Source: Sandaracinomonas sp041180785 (GTDB lineage Bacteria > Bacteroidota > Bacteroidia > Cytophagales > Spirosomataceae). From it: a stretch of DNA of 6,199 bases. Where the stretch lies: contig JBEGQV010000275.1 of the NCBI GenBank assembly GCA_041180785.1, forward strand, positions 1 to 6,199, given 5' to 3'. Within the stretch, counting starts at the first letter, position 1. Every line of letters starts with the position of its first letter. Under the pieces are notes generated by a model. That model saw only the letters and a program-made list of their open reading frames with translations, did not search any database and was not told the origin of the DNA. Position numbers and translations under genes: made by a program. Of the stretch, positions 1-5,926 are shown piece by piece.

Positions 1-275
1 ATTTCCATTTCAGCTCTCGGTGGCGTGTACCAAGTAGAGGGGTCGTTTGGAGATTTTTCTTCAAACTCCCAAACGGCATGTGCCGTTTGAGCAGCTTGCT
101 CTTTTGATATAGCCCCTTTAACCACAACATATCCGTTATGTAACCAAAATTCAAATTCTTCCTCCGTTAAGGCACGTAAAGTTCTCCCGCTCTTACCATC
201 ATTTAATTTTTTGACAGAGCTTTTTGCTACCGATGGGTTGCCAGGGATATCTAAGTGCTGATTTTCGTATTGCAT
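1..275 (-). CDS. Phytanoyl-CoA dioxygenase (PhyH) family protein, N-terminal part (runs off left edge)
   Basis: An open frame runs leftward from an ATG (complement of 273-275) for 91 codons and is still open at position 1, so the C-terminus is missing. The visible protein begins MQYENQHLDIPGNPSVAK. At about residues 36-55 it has the segment LTEEEFEFWLHNGYVVVKGA, followed by a helix (AISKEQAAQTAHAVWEFEE) and NDPSTWYTPPR. This 'E..FW..NGYVVV..A' opening is typical of bacterial PhyH-family Fe(II)/2-oxoglutarate oxygenases. The HxD...H iron ligands would lie beyond the edge, so catalytic competence cannot be judged. The family hydroxylates varied small molecules, and the substrate here is unknown. 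The gene diverges from the AraC-family regulator and could belong to its regulon (inference). A TAnnTTTG match lies 22 bp upstream of the start. No other good start was seen; the region just upstream is AT-rich and non-coding in character. The family assignment rests on remembered motif similarity only. Confidence 0.75.
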   Translation of the reverse strand, partial: MQYENQHLDIPGNPSVAKSSVKKLNDGKSGRTLRALTEEEFEFWLHNGYVVVKGAISKEQAAQTAHAVWEFEEKSPNDPSTWYTPPRAEME

Positions 276-297
276 CAATTTGTTCTTTTTAATACAA

Positions 298-305
298 CAA
301 AGGTA
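298..305 (-). promoter_or_regulatory. Putative -7 promoter element of the PhyH-family gene
   Basis: Read on the minus strand this is TACCTTTG, an exact match to the Bacteroidota -7 consensus TAnnTTTG. It lies 22 bp upstream of the ATG, giving an expected 5' UTR of roughly 15 nt. No TTTG-like -33 element is present at the usual 19-21 bp spacing (poly-A there instead), so it rests on the -7 element alone. Confidence 0.45.
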
Positions 306-361
306 GTGGGACAAAATAAACTATTTTTTTCCGTTATTAGTGATAATTTGTACAATATTGA

Positions 362-369
362 TATTTTTG
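362..369 (+). promoter_or_regulatory. Putative -7 promoter element of the AraC-family gene
   Basis: TATTTTTG matches the Bacteroidota -7 consensus TAnnTTTG and ends 19 bp before the ATG at 389. The nearest upstream TTTG (347-350) is only 11 bp away, which is too close for a -33 element. The site is therefore weakly supported, and in such AT-rich DNA it may be a chance match. Confidence 0.3.
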
Positions 370-388
370 AAGATAAATTAGCAAATTT

Positions 389-1255
389 ATGTCAAATAAG
401 GTCCAATTTGAAGCCATACAAATTAAGGAGGAGAGTTCTTTTCGGATTTTACAAACCCCTTATTTGCAGGATTTTTACATGTGGCATTCGCATCCTGAAT
501 ACGAGTTATTGTATATTGAGGCTGAGGAGGGTCCTTGTTTTGTCGGAGAATACCGGTCACATTTCAAGCAATGTGAGTTGGTTTTTATTGGTCCAAATGT
601 GCCTCATTTGAATTTTGATTATGGCGTGAAAGGAAACTACCGGAAGTTGGTTGTACAAATGCGTGAAGGATTTTTAGGAAATACGATGAAGGAAATTCCC
701 GAGTTGGCAAAAATTGAAAAGTTATTTCAATTTGCCAAATCGGGCATCCGATTTAATGGATTGGATAAACATCACATTGGCGACCGACTATTTGCCCTGT
801 TGACTAAAAGTCATTTTGAACAGTTTGTTGAGATCTTAAGTATATTTCAAACCTTAGCAGCTGAATTTGAAATTGAGCTATTAAACAAGGAACCTTTATG
901 GCATCATCCTACTGCAAAAGATCAACATCGCATGAATAATATCAAGGCATTTGTTGAGGATCATTTTCAACGTTCGATTACCTTGGAGGAAATTTCAGAC
1001 TGGAGTAATTTGAGCAAGGAGGCTTTTTGTAGATACTTTAAAGCGAAAACTCAATTGACCTTTTTGGAATACTTACATCAATATCGAGTGAGTCAAGCCA
1101 AAAAGTTATTAATGCGTGATGTATCGATTGCCGAGGTGGCCGAACAATGTGGTTTTGAATCATTGAGCTATTTTAATCGTGTATTTAAAAAAATTGTAGG
1201 GGAGAATCCAAGTAAATACCGTTCAAAATTTACCTATTTAGATTTGAGTAATTAA
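389..1255 (+). CDS. AraC-family transcriptional regulator with N-terminal cupin sensor domain
   Basis: This 288-residue protein has the usual length and two-part layout of AraC/XylS activators. Residues about 20-95 form a cupin-type ligand domain with MWHSHPEYEL (H33, H35, E39) and a later PNVPH (H73), the residues that line the cupin pocket in this family. A helical linker follows. The C-terminal DNA-binding domain has two helix-turn-helix units: ITLEEISDWSNLSKEAFCRYFK (about 197-218) and VSIAEVAEQCGFESLSYFNR (about 245-264), followed by FKKIVGENPSKYR (266-278). The 'CGF.S.SYFNR.FKK..G..P..YR' stretch is the AraC signature. The start at 389 is the first ATG and is preceded by A/T-rich DNA with no Shine-Dalgarno sequence, normal for Bacteroidota. 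The KduD-like gene starts 26 bp after the stop, suggesting co-transcription and a sugar or sugar-acid effector. The divergent PhyH-family gene is another candidate target. The effector itself cannot be read from the sequence. Confidence 0.93.
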   Translation: MSNKVQFEAIQIKEESSFRILQTPYLQDFYMWHSHPEYELLYIEAEEGPCFVGEYRSHFKQCELVFIGPNVPHLNFDYGVKGNYRKLVVQMREGFLGNTMKEIPELAKIEKLFQFAKSGIRFNGLDKHHIGDRLFALLTKSHFEQFVEILSIFQTLAAEFEIELLNKEPLWHHPTAKDQHRMNNIKAFVEDHFQRSITLEEISDWSNLSKEAFCRYFKAKTQLTFLEYLHQYRVSQAKKLLMRDVSIAEVAEQCGFESLSYFNRVFKKIVGENPSKYRSKFTYLDLSN

Positions 1256-1281
1256 TTGTGATAATTCTCTTTTTATGGAAA

Positions 1282-2046
1282 ATGAAAGATATGTTTGATT
1301 TAACTGGAAAGATTGCCTTAGTAACAGGCTGTAAGCGTGGAATTGGGAAAGCGATGGCTTTGGGATTGGCAGAGGCGGGTGCTGATATTATTGGTGTTTC
1401 GGCCAATTTGGAATTATCAGGTTCGGATGTTGAAAAGGAAGTAAAGGCATTGGGCAGGAATTTCAAGGCATTTCAAGCTAATTTTGGAGATCGGCCTTCT
1501 TTATACGCTTTCATTGAACAAGTTAAAAAAGCATATCCTCGAATTGATATATTAGTAAATAACGCAGGTACGATTTTACGAAATCCAGCCGCTGAACATT
1601 CTGATGCGTATTGGGATGAAGTATTGGAAGTTAATTTGAATTCGCAATTTATTTTGAGTAGAGAAATTGGCAAAGGAATGTTGGCGCAAGGCGCTGGAAA
1701 AATTATTTTTACGGCTTCTTTATTAAGTTTTCAAGGCGGAATCAATGTGCCTGGTTATGCGGCAAGCAAAGGAGGAATTGCCCGTTTGACGATGGCCTTG
1801 GCTAATGAATGGGCAGGAAAGGGCGTAAATGTGAATGCAATTGCACCAGGATATATTTCTACGGATAATACTGAAGCCCTTCGAAATGATCCGGATCGTT
1901 CCCATTCGATTTTAGGTCGAATTCCAGCGGGTCGCTGGGGGGAAGCGGATGATTTCAAAGGGCCCGTAGTGTTTTTGGCTTCTGAGGCCTCTAACTATGT
2001 GCACGGAACCATCTTAACTGTTGATGGTGGTTGGATGGGTCGTTAA
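1282..2046 (+). CDS. kduD: Short-chain dehydrogenase, KduD-like (2-dehydro-3-deoxy-D-gluconate 5-dehydrogenase)
   Basis: This classical SDR has 254 residues from the ATG at 1282. KduD interconverts 2-keto-3-deoxygluconate and 2,5-diketo-3-deoxygluconate with NAD(H) in pectin/uronate breakdown. In this numbering, TGCKRGIG (15-22) is the Rossmann dinucleotide loop and NNAG is at 93-96. The expected catalytic residues are N118, S146, Y159 and K163 (YAASK). The stretches SFQGGINVPGYAASKGG, NVNAIAPGYISTDNTEALR, ILGRIPAGRWGEADD and the C-terminal TVDGGWMGR closely resemble enterobacterial KduD (253 aa), which is why I prefer it to a generic SDR. Gluconate 5-dehydrogenase is the main alternative. 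A GTG at 1258 would add MIILFLWK, which has no counterpart in the family. The ATG at 1291 (MFDLTGK, 251 aa) is equally plausible. The gene follows the AraC gene closely, and its stop overlaps the stop of convergent frr. Confidence 0.82.
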   Translation: MKDMFDLTGKIALVTGCKRGIGKAMALGLAEAGADIIGVSANLELSGSDVEKEVKALGRNFKAFQANFGDRPSLYAFIEQVKKAYPRIDILVNNAGTILRNPAAEHSDAYWDEVLEVNLNSQFILSREIGKGMLAQGAGKIIFTASLLSFQGGINVPGYAASKGGIARLTMALANEWAGKGVNVNAIAPGYISTDNTEALRNDPDRSHSILGRIPAGRWGEADDFKGPVVFLASEASNYVHGTILTVDGGWMGR

Positions 2047-2603
2047 ACCGACATAATATCTTTTTCTTTCTCTCCAAAAATCACATCGATTTTGGCGATG
2101 AAGGCATCTGTTTGTTTTTGTACTTTGTCTTCTCCGTCTTTAATAGCATCTTCAGATACACCGTCTGCTTTTAATTTTTTGATGCTATTGTTGGCATCTT
2201 GACGTGCGTTACGGATATTCACTTTAGCTGTTTCGATTTCTGCCTTCACACGTTTTACTAAATCGCGTCTCCGATCTTCTGTTAATGGAGGAATGTTCAA
2301 ACGAATGGTTTCTCCGTCATTTACTGGATTTAAACCTAAATTAGAATTACGAATTGCTTTTTCAATCTCTCCGAAAAGTCCTTTTTCAAAAGGCTTGATC
2401 GCTATCGTACGAGCATCAGGCGTAGTGATGGAAGCAGCACCATTGATGGGAGTTGCCATGCCATAGTAATCGACCATTAAACCATCTAACATATTAACAG
2501 ATGCTTTACCTGCTCTAATTTTTGATAATTCGATATTTAAGTGCTTGATGGCGCCTTCCATTGTTTCTTTGGCTGCATCAATGTAAAATTCAATTTCTTC
2601 CAT
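2043..2603 (-). CDS. frr: Ribosome recycling factor
   Basis: This 186-residue protein matches the usual RRF length of about 185. Together with EF-G, RRF splits post-termination 70S ribosomes in the cytoplasm. Visible family motifs are LSKIRAGKASVNMLDGLMVDYYG (about 26-48, written as a range: KIRAGKAS is the conserved core), TPDARTIAIKPFEK (61-74), and IPPLTEDRRRDLVKRVK (104-120) in the hinge between the three-helix bundle and the beta domain. Residues 130-143 include RNARQDANNSIKK, which carries the conserved Arg residues of the long helix. The start at 2603 lies 5 bp after the pyrH stop with no Shine-Dalgarno sequence, so translational coupling to pyrH is likely. The stop (complement of 2043-2045) overlaps that of the opposing KduD gene, leaving no room for a separate terminator between them. 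Confidence 0.98.
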   Translation of the reverse strand: MEEIEFYIDAAKETMEGAIKHLNIELSKIRAGKASVNMLDGLMVDYYGMATPINGAASITTPDARTIAIKPFEKGLFGEIEKAIRNSNLGLNPVNDGETIRLNIPPLTEDRRRDLVKRVKAEIETAKVNIRNARQDANNSIKKLKADGVSEDAIKDGEDKVQKQTDAFIAKIDVIFGEKEKDIMSV

Positions 2604-2608
2604 TTCTA

Positions 2609-3319
2609 TTAACTAATAAGCGTTCCTACTTCTTCTCCTTTAACTAATTGTGCTAAATTCCCTTTTTTGTTCATGTCAAAAACAATGATTGGTACCTTGT
2701 TTTCCTGACAAAGCGTAAAGGCAGTGGTATCCATAATTTTCAAGCCTTTGTTTATCGCATCTTGAAAACTTAATTGTGTGAATCGGGTTGCACTAGGGTC
2801 TTTCTCTGGATCTGCTGTATACACTCCATCCACACGAGTTCCTTTTAACACTACATCAGCTTCCATTTCAATCGCACGTAAGGAGGCAGTTGAATCGGTC
2901 GTAAAATACGGATTACCCGTTCCAGCACCAAAAATTACCACCCTGCCTTTTTCTAAATGTCGAATGGCTCTTCTGCGAATAAATGGTTCACAAACGGCTT
3001 CTATTTTGATGGCAGTCATCATACGCGTGTACAAGCCCTGTTTTTCCAAGGAAGCTTGCACTGCCATTCCATTAATTACAGTTGCTAACATACCCATGTA
3101 ATCGCCTTGCACTCGATCAATCCCTGCTTTTGCGGCAGCAGCCCCTCTGAAAATATTTCCTCCACCAATCACAATTGCTACTTCTACACCTAAATCATGC
3201 ACTTCTTTGATTTCGGAAGCATATTGTGCCAAAATGCTCGGTTCAATCACTTCTTCTTTGGTGGAAAGGGCTTCGCCAGAAAGTTTTAATAAAATTCGTT
3301 TGTATTTTAGTTCTCCCAT
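2609..3319 (-). CDS. pyrH: UMP kinase (uridylate kinase)
   Basis: The protein is 236 residues, normal for bacterial PyrH. It phosphorylates UMP to UDP with ATP in pyrimidine nucleotide synthesis and acts as a cytoplasmic hexamer of the amino-acid-kinase fold. Visible motifs are LKLSGEAL (11-18, phosphate-binding Lys), IGGGNIFRG (51-59), GDYMGMLATVIN (72-83), GAGTGNPYFTTDSTA (131-145, UMP/ATP site), VLKGTRVDGVYTADP (157-171) and KIMDTTAF (194-201). The frame ends in TAA followed directly by an in-frame TAG, then frr 5 bp after the first stop. The start ATG at 3319 is preceded by a TAnnTTTG match and a 7-bp-arm inverted repeat. rpsB and tsf, which often precede pyrH-frr in bacteria, are not here; crtW lies upstream on the same strand after a 73-bp gap. 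Confidence 0.98.
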   Translation of the reverse strand: MGELKYKRILLKLSGEALSTKEEVIEPSILAQYASEIKEVHDLGVEVAIVIGGGNIFRGAAAAKAGIDRVQGDYMGMLATVINGMAVQASLEKQGLYTRMMTAIKIEAVCEPFIRRRAIRHLEKGRVVIFGAGTGNPYFTTDSTASLRAIEMEADVVLKGTRVDGVYTADPEKDPSATRFTQLSFQDAINKGLKIMDTTAFTLCQENKVPIIVFDMNKKGNLAQLVKGEEVGTLIS

Positions 3320-3339
3320 GAGGATGTATGGATAAAGGT

Positions 3340-3356
3340 AATTTGCCTTGCAAATT
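3340..3356. repeat. Inverted repeat in the pyrH leader/promoter
   Basis: AATTTGC (3340-3346) and GCAAATT (3350-3356) are perfect inverted arms of 7 bp around a 3-base centre. The repeat overlaps the candidate -7 element of pyrH and the expected transcription start. It could be an operator, or a weak RNA hairpin at the 5' end of the transcript. In AT-rich DNA a chance origin is possible. Confidence 0.4.
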
Positions 3357-3358
3357 TA
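3351..3358 (-). promoter_or_regulatory. Putative -7 promoter element of pyrH-frr
   Basis: On the minus strand this reads TAAATTTG, matching the Bacteroidota -7 consensus TAnnTTTG. It lies 31 bp upstream of the pyrH ATG, predicting a 5' UTR of about 25 nt. No TTTG at -33 was found at normal spacing. Its presence suggests that pyrH-frr has its own promoter and does not rely only on read-through from crtW. Confidence 0.4.
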
Positions 3359-3392
3359 GAAAAATATTCGGGTTTTAGAGCACCCTAATTCA

Positions 3393-4073
3393 TCAATTTT
3401 TAGCCTTTGGTAATTGCCACCATGGAAGATAGGGGTAGGCATGGTGTTCGTAATGGTAACCAAAAAAATAACAGGAAATAAATGCCCACAAATGGTTTTT
3501 TTGCTGAGTGCCTGAGTGATGCTCGTTGTGGTGAATGCCCATGTGCGGTAAATAGGTGCCAAAATAAAATAATTGCAAGGTGCTTAAGATGGCAGGTAGC
3601 TCCCAAAACAAGATTAAATTCCACATAGGAAAATACATTTTCAATAGATTATAGGCGATAGCCATGGCAACAATTTGTTGCCATGAAATATATTGTTTCA
3701 TAAACTTAAACCACCATAAAAAAAAGTTTCCTTGGTGCACATCGGGATCTTTCTCCGTATTGACAAATTGGTGGTGCAGGTGATGTTTTTTTTCTAATAA
3801 ACTGTATCGATTAAATGCAAATAAAAGGGTGGCGATTTGTCCAAGGATTCTATTGAGTTTCGGGTATTTGGGGGAAACGACTCCATGGATAGAGTCGTGA
3901 CTCGTGATAAACAAGCCCGTGTATAAATGCGTTTGAATCAAAATACCTATAAATAGATAAAAATTATTGAAAGTAATGTTTTGATGTAGTAATAAATATA
4001 AGTGCAAAAACCAGCATATGATAATGATCAAGGCAATGATGATACCGGTAAATTGATATTCTGATTTTTGCAT
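3393..4073 (-). CDS. crtW: Beta-carotene ketolase (CrtW-type fatty-acid-desaturase superfamily)
   Basis: This 226-residue integral membrane protein is slightly shorter than typical CrtW (about 240-260). CrtW adds 4-keto groups to beta-ionone rings, giving canthaxanthin/astaxanthin-type or flexixanthin-like pigments. Hydrophobic segments lie at about 9-30, 36-57, 133-150 and 152-172. The di-iron histidine clusters of the superfamily are all present: HDSIH (59-63), HHLHH (97-101) followed by NTEKDPD, HHNEHH (181-186) and YHYEHH (206-211). GLFITSHDSIHG, FYFGTYLPHMG and EHHAYPYLPWWQLP are the CrtW-specific versions that separate it from CrtR/CrtZ hydroxylases and lipid desaturases. A GGAG lies 7 bp before the ATG, a rare good Shine-Dalgarno in this window. 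No other carotenoid gene is visible. It diverges from the GH43 gene across 50 bp and lies 73 bp upstream of pyrH. Confidence 0.88.
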   Translation of the reverse strand: MQKSEYQFTGIIIALIIIICWFLHLYLLLHQNITFNNFYLFIGILIQTHLYTGLFITSHDSIHGVVSPKYPKLNRILGQIATLLFAFNRYSLLEKKHHLHHQFVNTEKDPDVHQGNFFLWWFKFMKQYISWQQIVAMAIAYNLLKMYFPMWNLILFWELPAILSTLQLFYFGTYLPHMGIHHNEHHSGTQQKNHLWAFISCYFFGYHYEHHAYPYLPWWQLPKAKN

Positions 4074-4104
4074 TTGTTTACTCCAAAATTTGAAATTAAC
4101 TTCA
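4073..4104 (+). promoter_or_regulatory. Possible GH43 gene promoter (-33 TTTG, -7 TAACTTCA)
   Basis: TTTG (4073-4076) is followed after 20 bp by TAACTTCA (4097-4104), which agrees with TAnnTTTG at four of six fixed positions. Spacing is canonical and the expected transcription start would fall in the 13-bp palindrome just downstream. Tentative. Confidence 0.25.
4081..4084 (-). promoter_or_regulatory. Shine-Dalgarno of crtW
   Basis: The minus strand reads GGAGTAAACAA immediately before the crtW ATG, so GGAG sits 7 bp upstream of the start. This fixes the start at 4073. It stands out because the neighbouring genes lack such a site. Confidence 0.55.
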
Positions 4105-4120
4105 GGAATTATTCCTCAAA
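4091..4120 (-). promoter_or_regulatory. Possible crtW promoter (-33 TTTG, -7 TAATTTCA)
   Basis: On the minus strand, TTTG (4117-4120) is followed after 18 bp by TAATTTCA (4091-4098), which matches TAnnTTTG except for its last two bases. The spacing is close to the 19-21 bp Bacteroidota norm. The match is degenerate, so this is tentative. Confidence 0.25.
4104..4116. repeat. 13-bp palindrome between crtW and the GH43 gene (candidate operator)
   Basis: AGGAAT-T-ATTCCT is a perfect palindrome with a single central base, lying in the 50-bp spacer between divergent genes. It falls in the spacer of the candidate crtW promoter and at the likely transcription start of the GH43 gene. A dimeric regulator bound here could affect both. 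No regulator is identified. Confidence 0.35.
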
Positions 4121-4123
4121 ACT

Positions 4124-5887
4124 ATGAAATATCGCTTACTTTTTGGCATTGTTGGACTCTATTTTTTAAGCATCAGTCGTGAATCCCATGCGCAAAAGAC
4201 TTTCTGTAATCCAATGAATTTGGATTATGGATTTACGCCCATTCCAAATTTTTCTGAACAAGGTAGGCATCGTGCAACAGCAGATCCGGTAATTTCTTAT
4301 TTTAAAGGAAAATATTACCTTTTTTCAACCAATCAATGGGGCTATTGGTGGAGCGATGATTTATTAAAGTGGAACTTTATTTCTCGAAAATTTTTACAAC
4401 CTTATCACAAAGTTTATGATGAATTGTGTGCACCGGCTACTTTGACTTTAGGAGATAGTTTGTTGGTGATTGGTTCCACCTATGCAAAAGATTTTACACT
4501 TTGGTACAGTCAACACCCTACTTCAGATACTTGGAAAGAGGCCGTTCATGCCTTTACCGCAGGAGCTTGGGATCCTGCCTTTTTTGAAGATGATGACAAG
4601 CGAGTTTATCTATATCATGGATCCAGTAATTTATACCCAATGTATGGTATCGAAATTGATCGAAAAACCTTACAGCCCATTGGGGAACGAAAAGAATTGA
4701 TTCAATTACATGACGACATTCATGGTTGGGAGCGTTTTGGTGAATATCAAGACAATACCTTTTTGAAGCCCTTTATGGAGGGCGCTTGGATGAATAAGCA
4801 TAAGGGCAAATATTATTTGCAATATGGAGCACCAGGTACCGAATTTTCGCATTATGGGGATGGGGTTTACACTTCCGATAAACCTTTAGGACCATTCACC
4901 TACCAATCGCACAATCCATTTGCTTATAAGCCGGGAGGATTTACAAGAGGGGCAGGCCATGGTGCTACTTTTGAGGGACAATTTAATAACTGGTGGCATG
5001 TGTCTACAATTACCATTGCTTCTAAAAATAGTTTTGAGCGTCGCTTAGGACTTTGGCCAACGCAATTCGATAAGGATGGTATTTTGTATACAGAAACGGC
5101 GTATAGCGATTTTCCAATGAAAATGCCTACGTCAACATTTGTAAAACCTAGTGATTTATTTACGGGTTGGATGATCTTAAATTACAATAAACCGGTTCAA
5201 GTCTCTTCAAGTCTTGGTAATTATACAGCGAATTACGCAGTAGATGAACAAATGAGAACCTATTGGTCGGCCAAGAGCAATAAAAAGGGCGAATTTATTC
5301 AGTCAGACTTAGGAGAAGTTTCCACCATTCGGGCCATTCAGGTGAACTACGCAGACCAAGATGTGGACACTTCCTTTTTAGGCAAAATCAATGGAATTTA
5401 CCACCAATATCAGATTTTAGCTTCTAAAGATGGGAAGAATTGGCAGGTAATTGTTGATAAATCAAATAATAAAACAGATGTGCCACACGATTATATCGAA
5501 TTAGCTAAACCCATTGAAGCTCGATTTGTGAAATTAGTAAACTTCCATATGGCTGCTGGTAAATTTGCCATCAGTGGCTTGCGCGTATTTGGCAATGGAC
5601 ATGGCTCAAAACCAACTAAAATAAAAGATTTTGTTGTTTTACGTGGAGAACATGATACCCGTAGTGCCTGGCTCAAATGGCGCCACGATTCCAATGCCAC
5701 AGGATATGTGATTTACTCCGGAATTGCTCCTGATAAATTATATACCTCGGTGATGGTGTATGGGAATAATGATTATTATTTCAAATCAATGGACAAGGAT
5801 AAAACCTATTATTTCCAGATTGAGGCATTTAATGAGAATGGGGTAGGGGAACGAACAGAAGTTATAGTGAGCAGAGTGAGCGAGTGA
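4124..5887 (+). CDS. Secreted glycoside hydrolase family 43 protein with F5/8-type C (discoidin) and fibronectin type III domains
   Basis: The protein has 587 residues. Residues 1-23 form a signal peptide (basic MKYR, hydrophobic core, SHA before Q24) with no lipobox, so it is periplasmic or secreted. The five-bladed propeller of GH43 spans about 45-335. The expected catalytic triad is D54 (base, in ATADPVISYFKGKYYLFST), D150 (pKa modulator, in AWDPAFFEDDDKRVYLYHG) and E219 (acid, in FMEGAWMNKHKGKYYLQYG). Residues about 355-490 resemble an F5/8C carbohydrate-binding domain (YAVDEQMRTYWSAKS, IQSDLGEVSTIRAIQVNY, YQILASKDGKNWQVIVD, ARFVKLVNF, GKFAISGLRVFG). Residues about 498-587 resemble FnIII (SAWLKWRHDSNATGYVIYSG, YYFQIEAFNENGVGE). 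GH43 enzymes typically cleave beta-xylosyl or alpha-arabinosyl links; the subfamily and substrate cannot be fixed here. No type IX sorting domain is visible at the C-terminus and there is no SusC/D pair nearby. Confidence 0.88.
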   Translation: MKYRLLFGIVGLYFLSISRESHAQKTFCNPMNLDYGFTPIPNFSEQGRHRATADPVISYFKGKYYLFSTNQWGYWWSDDLLKWNFISRKFLQPYHKVYDELCAPATLTLGDSLLVIGSTYAKDFTLWYSQHPTSDTWKEAVHAFTAGAWDPAFFEDDDKRVYLYHGSSNLYPMYGIEIDRKTLQPIGERKELIQLHDDIHGWERFGEYQDNTFLKPFMEGAWMNKHKGKYYLQYGAPGTEFSHYGDGVYTSDKPLGPFTYQSHNPFAYKPGGFTRGAGHGATFEGQFNNWWHVSTITIASKNSFERRLGLWPTQFDKDGILYTETAYSDFPMKMPTSTFVKPSDLFTGWMILNYNKPVQVSSSLGNYTANYAVDEQMRTYWSAKSNKKGEFIQSDLGEVSTIRAIQVNYADQDVDTSFLGKINGIYHQYQILASKDGKNWQVIVDKSNNKTDVPHDYIELAKPIEARFVKLVNFHMAAGKFAISGLRVFGNGHGSKPTKIKDFVVLRGEHDTRSAWLKWRHDSNATGYVIYSGIAPDKLYTSVMVYGNNDYYFKSMDKDKTYYFQIEAFNENGVGERTEVIVSRVSE

Positions 5888-5905
5888 ATAATGTGATTAA
5901 GAGAG

Positions 5906-5925
5906 CCTCGGATTTAAATCCGAGG
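5906..5925. repeat. Perfect 20-bp palindrome (hairpin 1 of a pair)
   Basis: The half-site CCTCGGATTT is followed directly by its exact reverse complement, 18 bp after the GH43 stop. The plus strand continues with A-rich sequence, not T, so it is not a canonical terminator for the GH43 gene. On the minus strand it follows the T-tract of the neighbouring terminator. Its half-site aligns with that of the palindrome at 5948-5969 (shared pattern CCnnnGAnTT), suggesting a REP-like family or a bidirectional 3'-end structure. Confidence 0.8.
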
Positions 5926-5926
5926 T

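Noticed and set aside
255..611. 118-codon plus-strand open frame
   Set aside because: It overlaps the PhyH start and the AraC gene in another frame, and its translation shows no family motifs; a shadow frame.
1258..1281. GTG at 1258 as start of the KduD-like gene, adding MIILFLWK
   Set aside because: The extra residues have no counterpart in KduD proteins, and ATG at 1282 or 1291 gives the family length of about 251-254.
1230..1958. Several small minus-strand open frames opposite the AraC/KduD genes
   Set aside because: They are antisense shadows of a clear SDR coding sequence, without motifs.
2778..3101. 107-codon plus-strand open frame antisense to pyrH
   Set aside because: It lies wholly inside the well-conserved pyrH gene and has no recognisable motif or start signal.
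3369..3386. Possible terminator hairpin between crtW and pyrH (GGGT...ACCC)
   Set aside because: The stem is only 4 bp with an 8-base loop, and the following T-run is short; too weak to call.
3356..3624. Minus-strand open frames overlapping the 3' half of crtW
   Set aside because: They are alternative frames of crtW DNA; the crtW frame carries all the histidine motifs, so a frameshifted second gene is not supported.
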